Of a stretch of 64,000 nucleotides of DNA, positions 16,176 to 24,377 are shown in pieces (position 1 is the first letter of the stretch; every line of letters starts with the position of its first letter). Source of the stretch: Poindextera sp963706385. GTDB taxonomy: Bacteria; Pseudomonadota; Alphaproteobacteria; Caulobacterales; Caulobacteraceae. Where the stretch lies: positions 1,550,001 to 1,614,000 of the forward strand of contig OY970153.1 in NCBI GenBank assembly GCA_963706385.1, given 5' to 3'. The notes beneath the pieces are model-generated. The model was not told the origin of the DNA. It ran no database searches and saw nothing but the letters and a program-made list of their open reading frames with translations. The position numbers and the translations under genes are program-made.

Positions 16176-16628
16176 ATGTCAAGCGCCGACCTCAGACGAT
16201 TTCCGGGACTCGAGAAAGGCCCGTCTATCGGCGCACTGTTGCGCCTGGCCCACGAGGAGGCGCGTTCTCGCATACTTGGGGCATTGGCCGAAGGCGGCAT
16301 GGGGGATATCTCCCAGGCGCATTTCGGCCTGTTCCAGTACCCGCCTATAGATGGCATGCGGCCTACAGATGTGGCCAAGCGCCTTGGCATGTCGAAACAG
16401 GCGGTGAACCATCTCCTCGGTCAACTCGAGAAGCTTGGCTATCTGCAACGCCGCCGAGAGCCGGGGACCAGGAATACAGCTATCTACCTTACCGAGCGTG
16501 GATGGCAGGTTCTCGAAACGGCCGTCGCCACGATGCGCCAGCTCGAAGCTGACTGGCGGCGCCAGCTTGGCAAGCAACGGTTCGCCGACCTCAAGGCGAC
16601 GCTGCAAGAATTGACCGGATTCAGCTGA
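16176..16628 (+). CDS. MarR-family transcriptional regulator
   Basis: A 150-residue winged-helix regulator. The recognition region is RPTDVAKRLGMSKQAVNHLLGQLEKLGYLQRR, followed by the wing (EPGTRNTAIYLTERG) and a C-terminal dimerisation helix. It probably represses itself and the divergent cupin gene through the twin GGTAAAG-N3-CTTTACC sites and is released by a small phenolic or organic ligand. Ligand identity is inference. There is no clear Shine-Dalgarno ahead of ATG 16176, so translation may be leaderless or start slightly later. Confidence 0.87.
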   Translation: MSSADLRRFPGLEKGPSIGALLRLAHEEARSRILGALAEGGMGDISQAHFGLFQYPPIDGMRPTDVAKRLGMSKQAVNHLLGQLEKLGYLQRRREPGTRNTAIYLTERGWQVLETAVATMRQLEADWRRQLGKQRFADLKATLQELTGFS

Positions 16629-16815
16629 CGGATCGGATCCAACACAGCGCGCCGCGCTTATCGGCCACGGGGATTCTGTCTCGACAGCCGACCATCAATG
16701 CGGATTCGCCGCCAGAACGTCAGAGGCCACCGGCGGAGCGCTCGCTCGAGGCCAACGTTGAAATGTCCGAAATGGGTGGAACCCGGCGTGGGCCTGCAAC
16801 CCAAACCGTCAAAAC

Positions 16816-17568
16816 CTACGCCTTCGCCTTCACCCCGAATCCCCCCGCGATGCGCGCCTCCATGTCCGGCCCGCGGCCCTCGCCGCGGAACACCTCGTGC
16901 GCCAGCCCGGCCTTCAGGCTCAGGCCGTCGGTGTCGACCAGCAGCTTCTTGTTGGCCCGGTGGCTGAACCAGGAATTGGCCAGGATCGGCGCGCACAGCG
17001 CCTCCAGCTCGGCGTCGAACGCCTCGTCGGCCACGCAGAAATTGGCCAGGCCCATGGCCGTGGCCTCGGCCCCCGAATAGGTCTTGCAGGTGAACATCAT
17101 CTCACGGGCCTTGTAGGTCCCGACCCGGCGCGGCAGGCGCTGGCTCATGCCCCAGACCGGGGCCATCGCCCAGCGGGCGTGGGTGTCGGCGAACCGGGCG
17201 TTGGCGGAGGCGAAAATGAGGTCGCCGGCCAGGGCCAGCTCCAGCCCGCCGGTGTAGCAGTGGCCGTGCACCGCCGAGATCACCGGCTGGGGCAGGTTGG
17301 CGAGCTTTTCGATGATCTGGCCCTGGAAGTTGGGCCGCGGCGGGCGTTGGCCGGCGGCGATGTCGGCTAGGTCGTTGCCGGCGGAGAAACAGCGTCCGGC
17401 GCCGCGCACGACGACCAGACCGACAGTCTCGATCTGGTCCGCGATCGCATCGACGTGCGACTCCAGCGCGCTGAACAGATCGACGTTCAGCGCGTTCAGC
17501 TTCTCCGGCCGGTTGAGGAACAGCGTGGCCGCCCCACCCCTGTCCTCGCGAATGACCAGCTCGCCCAT
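16816..17568 (-). CDS. Enoyl-CoA hydratase/isomerase family protein
   Basis: A 250-residue crotonase-fold protein: LFLNRPEKLNALN, oxyanion segment CFSAGNDL, and HGHCYTGGLELALAGD with the catalytic-position Glu in GLEL. The second Glu position (MAPVWGMSQ) is not acidic, so isomerase or other activity is possible. The start at 17568 begins MGELVIRED and follows an AGGAGAC-like ribosome site. A much longer open frame continues upstream to 19107 but runs antisense through other genes. It is divergent from the next hydratase (82-bp gap), and the two could share a regulatory region. Confidence 0.87.
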   Translation of the reverse strand: MGELVIREDRGGAATLFLNRPEKLNALNVDLFSALESHVDAIADQIETVGLVVVRGAGRCFSAGNDLADIAAGQRPPRPNFQGQIIEKLANLPQPVISAVHGHCYTGGLELALAGDLIFASANARFADTHARWAMAPVWGMSQRLPRRVGTYKAREMMFTCKTYSGAEATAMGLANFCVADEAFDAELEALCAPILANSWFSHRANKKLLVDTDGLSLKAGLAHEVFRGEGRGPDMEARIAGGFGVKAKA

Positions 17569-17649
17569 GGCGCGTCTCCTTGATCTATGCTCTGCGCATT
17601 GGCCAATGAAGCGACGCGCCTGTCTAGAGCGCGCGCGGGGAGAACCGCC

Positions 17650-18474
17650 TTGGAGCTGAAGACCACCCGCTACGATGTCGCCGATCGGATCGCGACGATC
17701 ACGCTCGCCAGGCCCAAGCGGCGGAACGCCTGGACCGGGCGCATGCACACCGAATACCGCTGGCTGCTGGCCCAGGCCGACGCCGACCCGGCGGTCCGGG
17801 TCATCGTGGTGACCGGCGATCCGGAGGGTCAGGCCTTCTGCGCCGGGGCCGACCTCGGCGCGCTTGAGGGGCATGTCGAAAAAGGGCGCTACGACGCCGG
17901 CGTCGGCGAGGACATCGCCAGGCCCGGCTACGGGGTCGATCCGCGCTTCGACGCCAGCTTCGCCTATCATTTCGGGCTGGGCAAACCGGTGATCGCCGCC
18001 ATCAACGGCGCGGCGGCGGGCGTCGGCCTGGTGCTGGCCGCCTTCGCCGACCTGCGCTTCGCCGCGCAGGGCGCCAAGTTCACCACGGCGCACGGGCGCT
18101 TCAATTTCCCGGCCGAGTTCGGCCTGTCCTGGGTGCTGCCGCGCATCGTCGGCCTGAGCCACGCCAACGACCTGTTGCTGTCGAGCCGAATCTTCTCGGC
18201 GGAGGAGGCGCTGTCCATGGGCTTCTTGAACAAGGTTCTGCCGCCGGAAGACCTGATGGGCCATGTCAGGGCCTATGCGGCCAGCCTCGCCGAGTCCGTG
18301 GCGCCGGGGTCGGCGCGCGCGACCAAGCATCAGATCTACCGCGACCTGCACCGCGACGCCGCCACCGCGGTCGAGGACGCCGAAGCCCTGCTGGAGGCCA
18401 TGATTCGCCATCCCGACTACGGCGAGGGCGTGAAGGCCTGGATGCAGAAACGCGCGGCACGGTGGCGAGGATAG
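17650..18474 (+). CDS. Enoyl-CoA hydratase-related protein
   Basis: A 274-residue crotonase-fold protein with ITLARPKRRNAWT, AFCAGADL, and NGAAAGVGLVLAAFADL. The usual first catalytic Glu is replaced by a hydrophobic residue, while FPAEFGLSW retains a Glu at the second site. I place the start at TTG 17650 (MELKTTRYDV), preceded by GGGGAGAA at 17637-17644. An in-frame ATG at 17587 would add a non-homologous 21 residues. It is convergent with the SDR at 18498, 23 bp away. Confidence 0.85.
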   Translation: MELKTTRYDVADRIATITLARPKRRNAWTGRMHTEYRWLLAQADADPAVRVIVVTGDPEGQAFCAGADLGALEGHVEKGRYDAGVGEDIARPGYGVDPRFDASFAYHFGLGKPVIAAINGAAAGVGLVLAAFADLRFAAQGAKFTTAHGRFNFPAEFGLSWVLPRIVGLSHANDLLLSSRIFSAEEALSMGFLNKVLPPEDLMGHVRAYAASLAESVAPGSARATKHQIYRDLHRDAATAVEDAEALLEAMIRHPDYGEGVKAWMQKRAARWRG

Positions 18475-18497
18475 ATCAGATCGCTCGCGCGACGGCG

Positions 18498-19289
18498 TCA
18501 GGCGCCGGGCATCAGCCCGCGCAGGTCCGGCTGGCCGGTGTGGGCCGTGACGCCGCCGTCGGCGACGACGATCGAGCCGGTCACATAGGAGGCGTCGTCC
18601 GAGGCCAGGAAGGCGACCACCTTGGCCATCTCCTCCGGCGCGCCGGCCCGCTTCATCGGGATGCCCTCGAGCCAGGCGTCGAGCACGCCCGACATCTGCT
18701 TGGCCGGAGCGGTCAGCGGGGTGTCGATCAGGCCGGGACACAGGGCGTTGACCCGGATGTTGTCCTTGGCGTGGTCGATGGCCAGCGAGCGGGTGTAGTT
18801 GACCACAGCGCCCTTGGCCGCGTTGTAGGCGGAAAAGCCATAGTCGCCGGCCAGGCCCGAGATCGAGGCGGTGTTGACGATCGCCCCGCCGCCGGTGCGC
18901 CGCATGTGCGGGATGGCCGCGCGGCAGGCGTAGAACACCGCATTGAGGTCGACGGCGATCACCTGGGCCCAGGTCTCCGGATCGAGCTCCGGGGTCTCGC
19001 CGAAACAACCGATCCCGGCGTTGTTGAACAGCACGTCGATGCGGGTGAAGCGCCGGATCGCGTGCTCGATCATCGCCTCGACGTCGGCGCGCGCGGCGAC
19101 GTCGCATTTGCGGAACATCACCGCCTCGTCACCCAGCCGCTCCGCCAAGGCGTGGCCCAGCGCCTCGTTCAGGTCGGCGATCACCACCGAGGCGCCCTCC
19201 TCGACCATGAGGCGGGCGGTGGCCGCGCCGATGCCCGACGCGCCGCCGGTGATCACGGCCACCTTGTCCTGAAACCGTCTGCGATCCAT
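18498..19289 (-). CDS. Short-chain dehydrogenase/reductase
   Basis: A 263-residue classical SDR with TGGASGIGAATARLM, DLNEA after strand two (NAD preference), NNAGIG, catalytic Ser in NTASISG and YNAAKGAVVNY holding Tyr and Lys. The C-terminus (VTGSIVVADGGVTAH) is typical of glucose/cyclohexanol-type SDRs. The start at 19289 has AGGAGAG. An upstream frame to 19388 is ignored. It is divergent from the MarR gene at 19490 across a 200-bp region containing a large inverted repeat, so it is a candidate target of that regulator. Confidence 0.87.
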   Translation of the reverse strand: MDRRRFQDKVAVITGGASGIGAATARLMVEEGASVVIADLNEALGHALAERLGDEAVMFRKCDVAARADVEAMIEHAIRRFTRIDVLFNNAGIGCFGETPELDPETWAQVIAVDLNAVFYACRAAIPHMRRTGGGAIVNTASISGLAGDYGFSAYNAAKGAVVNYTRSLAIDHAKDNIRVNALCPGLIDTPLTAPAKQMSGVLDAWLEGIPMKRAGAPEEMAKVVAFLASDDASYVTGSIVVADGGVTAHTGQPDLRGLMPGA

Positions 19290-19393
19290 GGCCCACTCTC
19301 CTGGCCGGCCCGCGCGCCGGCGCCGAGACCATGGCAGGCCGCGCGCGATCGCTCCAGCCCCGACCGCACAAACATGACGGTAGTGCAATGAGA

Positions 19394-19463
19394 ATAACTT
19401 TCCATGGGTTGTATAATTGGAAGCCGTTTCGATCGACCCGAAGGCGGACCATGGTTAAGTTAT
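19394..19463. promoter_or_regulatory. Divergent SDR/marR control region with inverted arms
   Basis: ATAACTT-TCCATGG at 19394-19407 is mirrored by CCATGG-TTAAGTTAT at 19449-19463. Between them is a perfect TATAAT at 19412-19417 that could be a -10 element. The two arms look like two copies of one binding site in opposite orientation, about 55 bp apart. They sit between the SDR and the MarR gene, so binding by that regulator is the simplest reading. It is not proven. Confidence 0.45.
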
Positions 19464-19489
19464 GGGACAGCCGTTGCTGAAAGTTCCCG

Positions 19490-19969
19490 ATGGATAACGC
19501 CGCCTATTTGATCGTCCCGATGCTCCAGGGATTCATCTGGTTCGACGAAGGACTGCAGAACTATCTGCGCCAGAAGGGTTGGCCGGCGGTCACGCGGCCG
19601 CAGTCGATGGTGATGGTGACCGTGGTCCAGGGCGCGACCCGGCCCTCCGACATCGCCCGCATCCTCGGCGTCAGCCGGCAGGCGGTGCACACCACCATCA
19701 ATGGCATGGTCGCGATCGGCCTCTTGGCGCTGGAGGACGACCCCGACGACCGCCGCTCCAAGCGGGTGATGATCAGCGAACAGGGTCTGAAGATGCGCGA
19801 GCACGCCCGCATGGCGACCACGCTGATGAGCGAGGAACTGGCGCGCCGCATCGGCGCCGACAAGCTCGAGGCCCTGCGCGACGCCCTGGCCGCCGACTGG
19901 GGTCCGCCGATGGACGTCTTCGACGCCGAGGACGAGGCCCGACGGGCGGCGTCTGGACGTGAAGCCTGA
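19490..19969 (+). CDS. MarR-family transcriptional regulator
   Basis: A 159-residue winged-helix regulator. The DNA-binding helix is RPSDIARILGVSRQAVHTTINGMVAIGLL, and the wing is EDDPDDRRSKRVMISEQG, followed by dimerisation helices and an acidic C-terminus. Candidate targets are the divergent SDR and the hydrolase pair downstream. The arms at 19394-19463 are the best operator candidates. The hydrolase starts 113 bp downstream on the same strand, so the three may be one transcript. Confidence 0.85.
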   Translation: MDNAAYLIVPMLQGFIWFDEGLQNYLRQKGWPAVTRPQSMVMVTVVQGATRPSDIARILGVSRQAVHTTINGMVAIGLLALEDDPDDRRSKRVMISEQGLKMREHARMATTLMSEELARRIGADKLEALRDALAADWGPPMDVFDAEDEARRAASGREA

Positions 19970-20081
19970 AGGCCGATACCCTTCGGTTGCTAATGAATTT
20001 TGCGGAGGGACGACCCGGACCAGGGCGCAACGCCGCTGCGATCGGCGCGCCGGAAGAGCGCCGCCTGGAGGAGCAACATCG

Positions 20082-21233
20082 ATGAGCCAGCCGGACCCTT
20101 TGTCGGGCGTAGACGCCCGTTTCGTCGGACGCATCTCGCCGACCGCGCCGCGTATCCAGGCCGGCGGCCATCCCTGCCAGGGGATCTACTGGACGCCGAA
20201 GGGACGGCGGCCAAAGACGGCGCTGATCGCGACCCACTACAACGTCGATTTCACCGAGCACTACAGCGCGCCCTATTTCGCCCGTCGCGGGTTCGGCTTT
20301 CTGGGCTGGAACACCCGTTTCCGCGGAGCGGAGGACCAGTTCATCCTGGAGCACGCCCTGATCGACATCTCGGTCGGGGTAAAATGGCTGCGCGAGGAGG
20401 CCGGGGTCGAGAGGGTGGTGATCCTGGGCAATTCCGGCGGCGGCTCGCTGATGGGGGCCTATCAGGCTGAGGCGATCGCCCCGACCCTGGCCGGTGGCCT
20501 GAAGGGCGCGGGCGCCGAGACCCTCGCGGCCCTGCCCGGCGCGGACCTCTACATCTCGCTGAACGCCCACAAGGGCCGGCCGGAGGTGCTGACCGACTGG
20601 ATGGACGCCTCGGTGATCGACGAATTCGATCCCACCCGGACCGAGCCTTCGCTCGACCCGTTCAATCCCGACAACGGCCCGCCCTATTCGGCCGCGTTCA
20701 TCGCCCGTTATCGCGCGGCCCAGCGCGCCCGCAACCAGCGGATCACCGACTGGGCCAAGGCCGAGCTCGCGCGCGTCAACGCCGCTGGCGTGCCGGACAT
20801 CCTGTTTCCGCTGTACCGCACCTGGGCGGACCTGCGGTTCATGGACCCGGCGATCGACCCGTCCGACCGGCCCTGCCCCGGCTGCTATCGCGGCCCGCCC
20901 GCCGCGGCCAACAAGTTTCCCGGCATCGGACGGGCCAACACCCTGAAGACCTGGCTTTCGATGTGGAGCCTGGAGACCTCCAAATGCCAGGGCGGCGAGC
21001 AGCTGGCCAAGTTCGACCTGCCGGCCCTGGTGGTGCAGAGCACCGGCGACATGGGGGTGTTTCCCTCGGACGCGCGGGCGGTGCACGCCGCGATCGCCTC
21101 CAAGGACAAGAGCCTGGAGATGATCCCCGGCGCCCATTATTTCGAGGACTCCGAGGCACACCGCGACGGCATGGTCGACCTGGTCTCGGCCTGGATCCAG
21201 GCTACGGATCTAGGATTCCGCGATGACCGATGA
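20082..21233 (+). CDS. Alpha/beta hydrolase
   Basis: A 383-residue alpha/beta-hydrolase-like protein. The nucleophile elbow is ILGNSGGGSLM (Ser). An acid lies in STGDMGVFPSDA and His in PGAHYFEDSEAH. A long middle insertion (about 140-260, DLYISLNAHKGRPEVLTDW onwards) serves as a lid or cap. The start at 20082 follows GGAGGAG. An earlier in-frame ATG at 19959 sits inside the MarR gene and gives a basic, unstructured extension. The 3' end overlaps the next hydrolase by 11 bp, implying an operon. The substrate is unknown. Confidence 0.8.
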   Translation: MSQPDPLSGVDARFVGRISPTAPRIQAGGHPCQGIYWTPKGRRPKTALIATHYNVDFTEHYSAPYFARRGFGFLGWNTRFRGAEDQFILEHALIDISVGVKWLREEAGVERVVILGNSGGGSLMGAYQAEAIAPTLAGGLKGAGAETLAALPGADLYISLNAHKGRPEVLTDWMDASVIDEFDPTRTEPSLDPFNPDNGPPYSAAFIARYRAAQRARNQRITDWAKAELARVNAAGVPDILFPLYRTWADLRFMDPAIDPSDRPCPGCYRGPPAAANKFPGIGRANTLKTWLSMWSLETSKCQGGEQLAKFDLPALVVQSTGDMGVFPSDARAVHAAIASKDKSLEMIPGAHYFEDSEAHRDGMVDLVSAWIQATDLGFRDDR

Positions 21234-21927
21234 ACCGACGCCGGTGGTGTTCGCCGCCGGCCAGCTGCTGACCCGCGCCGTCTGGGCGCCGCAGAGCGCG
21301 GCCCTGATCGATCGCGCCCAGACCTTCGCCGACAACGCCGCGGACGAGACGATCGCCGGCATGGCCGAACGGCTGCTGGCCGCGGCGCCGGAGCGTTTCG
21401 ACCTGATCGCCCACGCCATGGGCGGCTTCGTCGCCTTCGAGGTGATGCGCCGCGCGGGCCATCGGGTCCGGCGGCTGGCGCTGCTGTCCACCCTCGCCCC
21501 GGCCGATACGCCGGTCCAGACCGCCCGCCGCGAGGGCTATCTTCGCCTGGTCGAGGCTGGGCGGTTCGAGGCGGTGGTCGAGGAGCGGCTTGCGATCCTG
21601 CTGCACCCCGATCGCCGCGCCGACGCGGACCTGGTCGCGCGGGTGCGCCGCATGGCCGCCGACACCGGGGCGGAAACCTTTCTTCGCCAGCAACGGGCGA
21701 TCATGACCCGCGCCAACAGCCGGCCGGGCCTTGCCGCCATCGGCTGCCCGACCCTGCTGGTCATGGGCCGCCAGGACGGCATCGTCACCCAGGCCCACCA
21801 GGACGAGATGCTCGCCGCCATCCCCGGCGCGCGGCTGGAGATCATCGAGGACTGCGGCCACCTGGCGAGCCTCGAGCGGCCGGAAACCGTGAACCGCCTG
21901 CTGTCGGCCTTCCTCGACGGAGCCTGA
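21223..21927 (+). CDS. Alpha/beta hydrolase-fold protein lacking the nucleophile Ser
   Basis: A 234-residue alpha/beta-hydrolase fold protein. The elbow that should read G-H-S-M-G-G reads LIAHAMGGFV, so the nucleophile position is Ala65. The acid (MGRQDGIVT) and His (DCGHLASLERP) are retained. It may therefore be non-hydrolytic, or use another mechanism such as cofactor-free oxygenation or C-C bond chemistry as seen in some family members. It overlaps the previous hydrolase by 11 bp and is convergent with the MetE-like gene, with no gap. Confidence 0.8.
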   Translation: MTDEPTPVVFAAGQLLTRAVWAPQSAALIDRAQTFADNAADETIAGMAERLLAAAPERFDLIAHAMGGFVAFEVMRRAGHRVRRLALLSTLAPADTPVQTARREGYLRLVEAGRFEAVVEERLAILLHPDRRADADLVARVRRMAADTGAETFLRQQRAIMTRANSRPGLAAIGCPTLLVMGRQDGIVTQAHQDEMLAAIPGARLEIIEDCGHLASLERPETVNRLLSAFLDGA

Positions 21928-22968
21928 TTAGCCGGCCAGTTCAGCCCGGACGATCGCGGCGCCGTCCACCATCGCCTTGAGCTTGCCGAAGGCGGTTTCG
22001 CGCGAGAGGTATTTCATGCCGCAGTCGGGGGCGATCATCAGCCGTTCGGGCGGCGCGTAGGCCAGGGCCCGGCGGATGCGGGCGGCGACGGTCTCGGCGG
22101 TCTCCACCGCGGGATCGTCCAGATCGATCACCCCGTACATCACCGTCTTGGACGGCAATTCGGCCAGGATCGCGGGATCGAGCCGCGGCTGGGCCGCCTC
22201 GATCGAGATGATGTCGACCGGGCAGGCGTCGAGCTCGGCCAGGAAGTCATAGCCCTTGGGCTTGGCGCGGCCTTGATGGACGTGGGCGTAGCCGAAGCAG
22301 ACGTGCAGCGCCGTGCGCCCGCCCACCCCGTCGAGCGCGCGCGCGATCGCCGCCAGGGCGTAGTCGCGGGCCGCCTCGGGCCGGGCCTGCAGATAGGGCT
22401 CGTCGAGCTGGACGATGTCGGCCCCGGCGGCGAACAGGTCGCGGATCTCGGCGTTCACCGCCTCGGCGTAGGCCAGCGCCAGGGCCTCGCCCGTGGGATA
22501 ATAGTCGTTCTGGGCCTGCTGGGTCATGGTGAAGGGCCCCGGCAGGGTGATCTTCACCGGCCCCTTGGCGTGCCGCTTCAGGAAGGCGACGTCCTGGGCC
22601 TCGATCGGGCCGACGCGGGCGATCGGGCCGACCACGCGCGGAACCGGGTTGGCCTTGCCGGTGCGGTCGATCGCCGTGCCAGGCGTGTCGATGTCGATGC
22701 CGCTGAGCGCGGTCGCCAGGCGGTTGGAGTAGCTCTCGCGGCGCATCTCGCCGTCGCCGACGATGTCAATCCCCGCCTCCTCCTGATCGCGGATGGCCAC
22801 CAGGGTCGCGGCGTCCTGGGCGTCGGCCAGCCAGGGCTCGGGCACCCGCCACAGGGTCTGGACCCGCACCCGCGGCGGCAGGCTGGCCTTGAGCCGTTCG
22901 CGGTCGATCAGCCACTCCGGCTGGGGATAGCTGCCGACGATGGTGGTGGGCAGGACGGGGGTGTTCAT
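21928..22968 (-). CDS. MetE C-terminal-domain-like methyltransferase
   Basis: A 346-residue protein equivalent to the catalytic (C-terminal) half of cobalamin-independent methionine synthase. It opens TTIVGSYPQPEWL, and the zinc ligands are recognisable: His222 and Cys224 (LHVCFGY), Glu257 (IISIEAAQ) and Cys316 (PDCGMKY). The full MetE is about 750 residues, so the N-terminal folate domain is absent. Stand-alone forms often use other methyl donors or thiols. No met genes or S-box/SAM riboswitch are visible upstream. It is divergent from the MarR gene at 23206. Confidence 0.85.
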   Translation of the reverse strand: MNTPVLPTTIVGSYPQPEWLIDRERLKASLPPRVRVQTLWRVPEPWLADAQDAATLVAIRDQEEAGIDIVGDGEMRRESYSNRLATALSGIDIDTPGTAIDRTGKANPVPRVVGPIARVGPIEAQDVAFLKRHAKGPVKITLPGPFTMTQQAQNDYYPTGEALALAYAEAVNAEIRDLFAAGADIVQLDEPYLQARPEAARDYALAAIARALDGVGGRTALHVCFGYAHVHQGRAKPKGYDFLAELDACPVDIISIEAAQPRLDPAILAELPSKTVMYGVIDLDDPAVETAETVAARIRRALAYAPPERLMIAPDCGMKYLSRETAFGKLKAMVDGAAIVRAELAG

Positions 22969-23110
22969 CGAGCGTTTCCGAGGCGGGCCGCGACGCGCTG
23001 GCCGCGCATTTACTTAGAGTTCTATTGAATTTGCGCAACCCACCCGCGCGACATCGCGTCCGGAATGCTATTGCGGCGCGACCGGCCTAAACCTTACTGG
23101 GCGGGGCGCG

Positions 23111-23173
23111 ATCGTGCTCTAAATTCAAGAGTGTAAAGCCTAATTCACGGTTCAGATCGCGTCGATCCGAACC
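23111..23173. repeat. Degenerate repeat fragment plus inverted repeat upstream of marR
   Basis: Bases 23111-23128 match the centre of the dual-palindrome repeat seen at 2233, 40208 and 47945 (reading ATCGTGCTCTAAATTCAA). They are followed by unrelated sequence ending in a 25-bp inverted repeat, GGTTCAGATCG (23149-23159) and CGATCCGAACC (23163-23173), with one mismatch. The latter lies 32 bp before the MarR start, so it may be an operator rather than part of the repeat. Confidence 0.5.
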
Positions 23174-23205
23174 GATCAGGCTCTGAGCGGACGACCTGAA
23201 AACCC

Positions 23206-23709
23206 ATGGCCAAGACCGACAAGTCAAAGACTGAGGACCACGCCCGGTTCGTCGACCCCGCCAACAGCATCGGCTATCTGACCCGGATCGCGTTCCGCTC
23301 GTTCTCCCGCGCCATGGAGCGGCGCACACTGCCGTTCGGGGTTTCGGCCGGCCAGTGGCGGTTCCTGCGTCAGCTCTGGGTCGAGGACGGCCTGACCCAG
23401 CGCGAACTGAGCCGCCGGGTGGGGATGCGCGAGCCGACCACCGTGACCGCGGTCAACAGCCTGGTGCGCGCCGGCTTCGTCGAGCGCGCGCCCAGCGTGC
23501 GGGATCGGCGCAAGATCCACATCCGCCTGACCCCGCGGGCTAAGGCCCTGCAGGCCGAGCTGCTGCCGCAGGTGGCGGAGGTCAACGCCCTGGCCACCCG
23601 GGGGATCGACCCTGACGATCTGGCCACCTTCCGCAAGGTGCTGGTCCAGATCAACGCCAACCTGGCCGACGAGGCGGACGAGCCCCTGGTCCAGGGCGAG
23701 GAGGCCTGA
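23206..23709 (+). CDS. MarR-family transcriptional regulator
   Basis: A 167-residue regulator with an N-terminal SIGYLTRIAFRSFSRAMERR helix and the winged helix LTQRELSRRVGMREPTTVTAVNSLVRAGFVERA. The wing is VRDRRKIHIRLTPRAK. The C-terminus is acidic. It sits convergent (4-bp gap) to the VOC gene and divergent from the MetE-like gene. Either the MetE-like gene or itself is a likely target, through the inverted repeat at 23149-23173. The ligand is unknown. Confidence 0.85.
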   Translation: MAKTDKSKTEDHARFVDPANSIGYLTRIAFRSFSRAMERRTLPFGVSAGQWRFLRQLWVEDGLTQRELSRRVGMREPTTVTAVNSLVRAGFVERAPSVRDRRKIHIRLTPRAKALQAELLPQVAEVNALATRGIDPDDLATFRKVLVQINANLADEADEPLVQGEEA

Positions 23710-23713
23710 AGCT

Positions 23714-24295
23714 CTACTGCGCCGGAACCACCACGCGGCTGGCGCGCACGCCCTGCGCGGTCATCGGCTCGTGGGCCACGTCGAACTCGTCGAACGTGGC
23801 GGTCCAGCAGGCGAATTCCAGGCAGACGCCGTCCGGGTCGAAGAAATAGACCGAGCGGACGAAAACGCCGTCCCGCATCTTCGGGGCGACCTGGGTTGGG
23901 GAGTTGTCGTGGTTCATCACCGGGCTCAGGGCGACGCCCTTGGCCTTCAACTTGTCGCAGTATTCGTCGAACTTCTCCTTCGGCACATCGAAGGCGATGT
24001 GGTTCATCGAACCGTGGGCCGTGACCAGCGAGCCCAGGCCGGGCAGGTCCCGGGGGCTGGAGACGCCCGGCTGCGCCGCCGGCGCGTTCGGGAACCAGAA
24101 GAAGGCGAGCGAGTCGCCGTTGCCGATGTCGAAGAAGAAATGCTGACCCATGTCGCCGGGCAGATCGATGGTCTTGGTCAGCGGCATGCCCAGGACGTCG
24201 CGATAGAACTCCACCGTCTTGGCCATGTCCTTGCAGACCAACGCCAGATGGTTGACGCCGCGAATTTCAAACTCGGTGTTCTTCGGTTTCGTCAC
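23714..24295 (-). CDS. VOC-family extradiol-dioxygenase-like protein
   Basis: A 193-residue vicinal-oxygen-chelate protein. Paired beta-alpha-beta modules contain candidate metal ligands His in GVNHLALVCKD, His in SMNHIAFDVP and Glu in GVCLEFACW. The facial triad and the DPDGVCLEF signature match the catechol-2,3-dioxygenase/glyoxalase superfamily, though the single-module size leaves the reaction open. The start is GTG 24295 with AGGAGAAGG upstream. It precedes no gene closely on its 3' side. The CMD-family gene follows upstream on the same strand. Confidence 0.82.
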   Translation of the reverse strand: MTKPKNTEFEIRGVNHLALVCKDMAKTVEFYRDVLGMPLTKTIDLPGDMGQHFFFDIGNGDSLAFFWFPNAPAAQPGVSSPRDLPGLGSLVTAHGSMNHIAFDVPKEKFDEYCDKLKAKGVALSPVMNHDNSPTQVAPKMRDGVFVRSVYFFDPDGVCLEFACWTATFDEFDVAHEPMTAQGVRASRVVVPAQ

Positions 24296-24377
24296 TTGAC
24301 CTTCTCCTCTTTCCGCGCCCGCCGCTGATGAGTGATTACATACCGCTTGCGGCGATTGATCAATTCCCGCGCAGGCC

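Noticed and set aside
16816..19107. A 763-codon reverse reading frame covering two genes
   Set aside because: Only its last 250 codons are a real enoyl-CoA hydratase. The rest runs antisense to the next hydratase and through the SDR in the wrong frame, with basic low-complexity composition.
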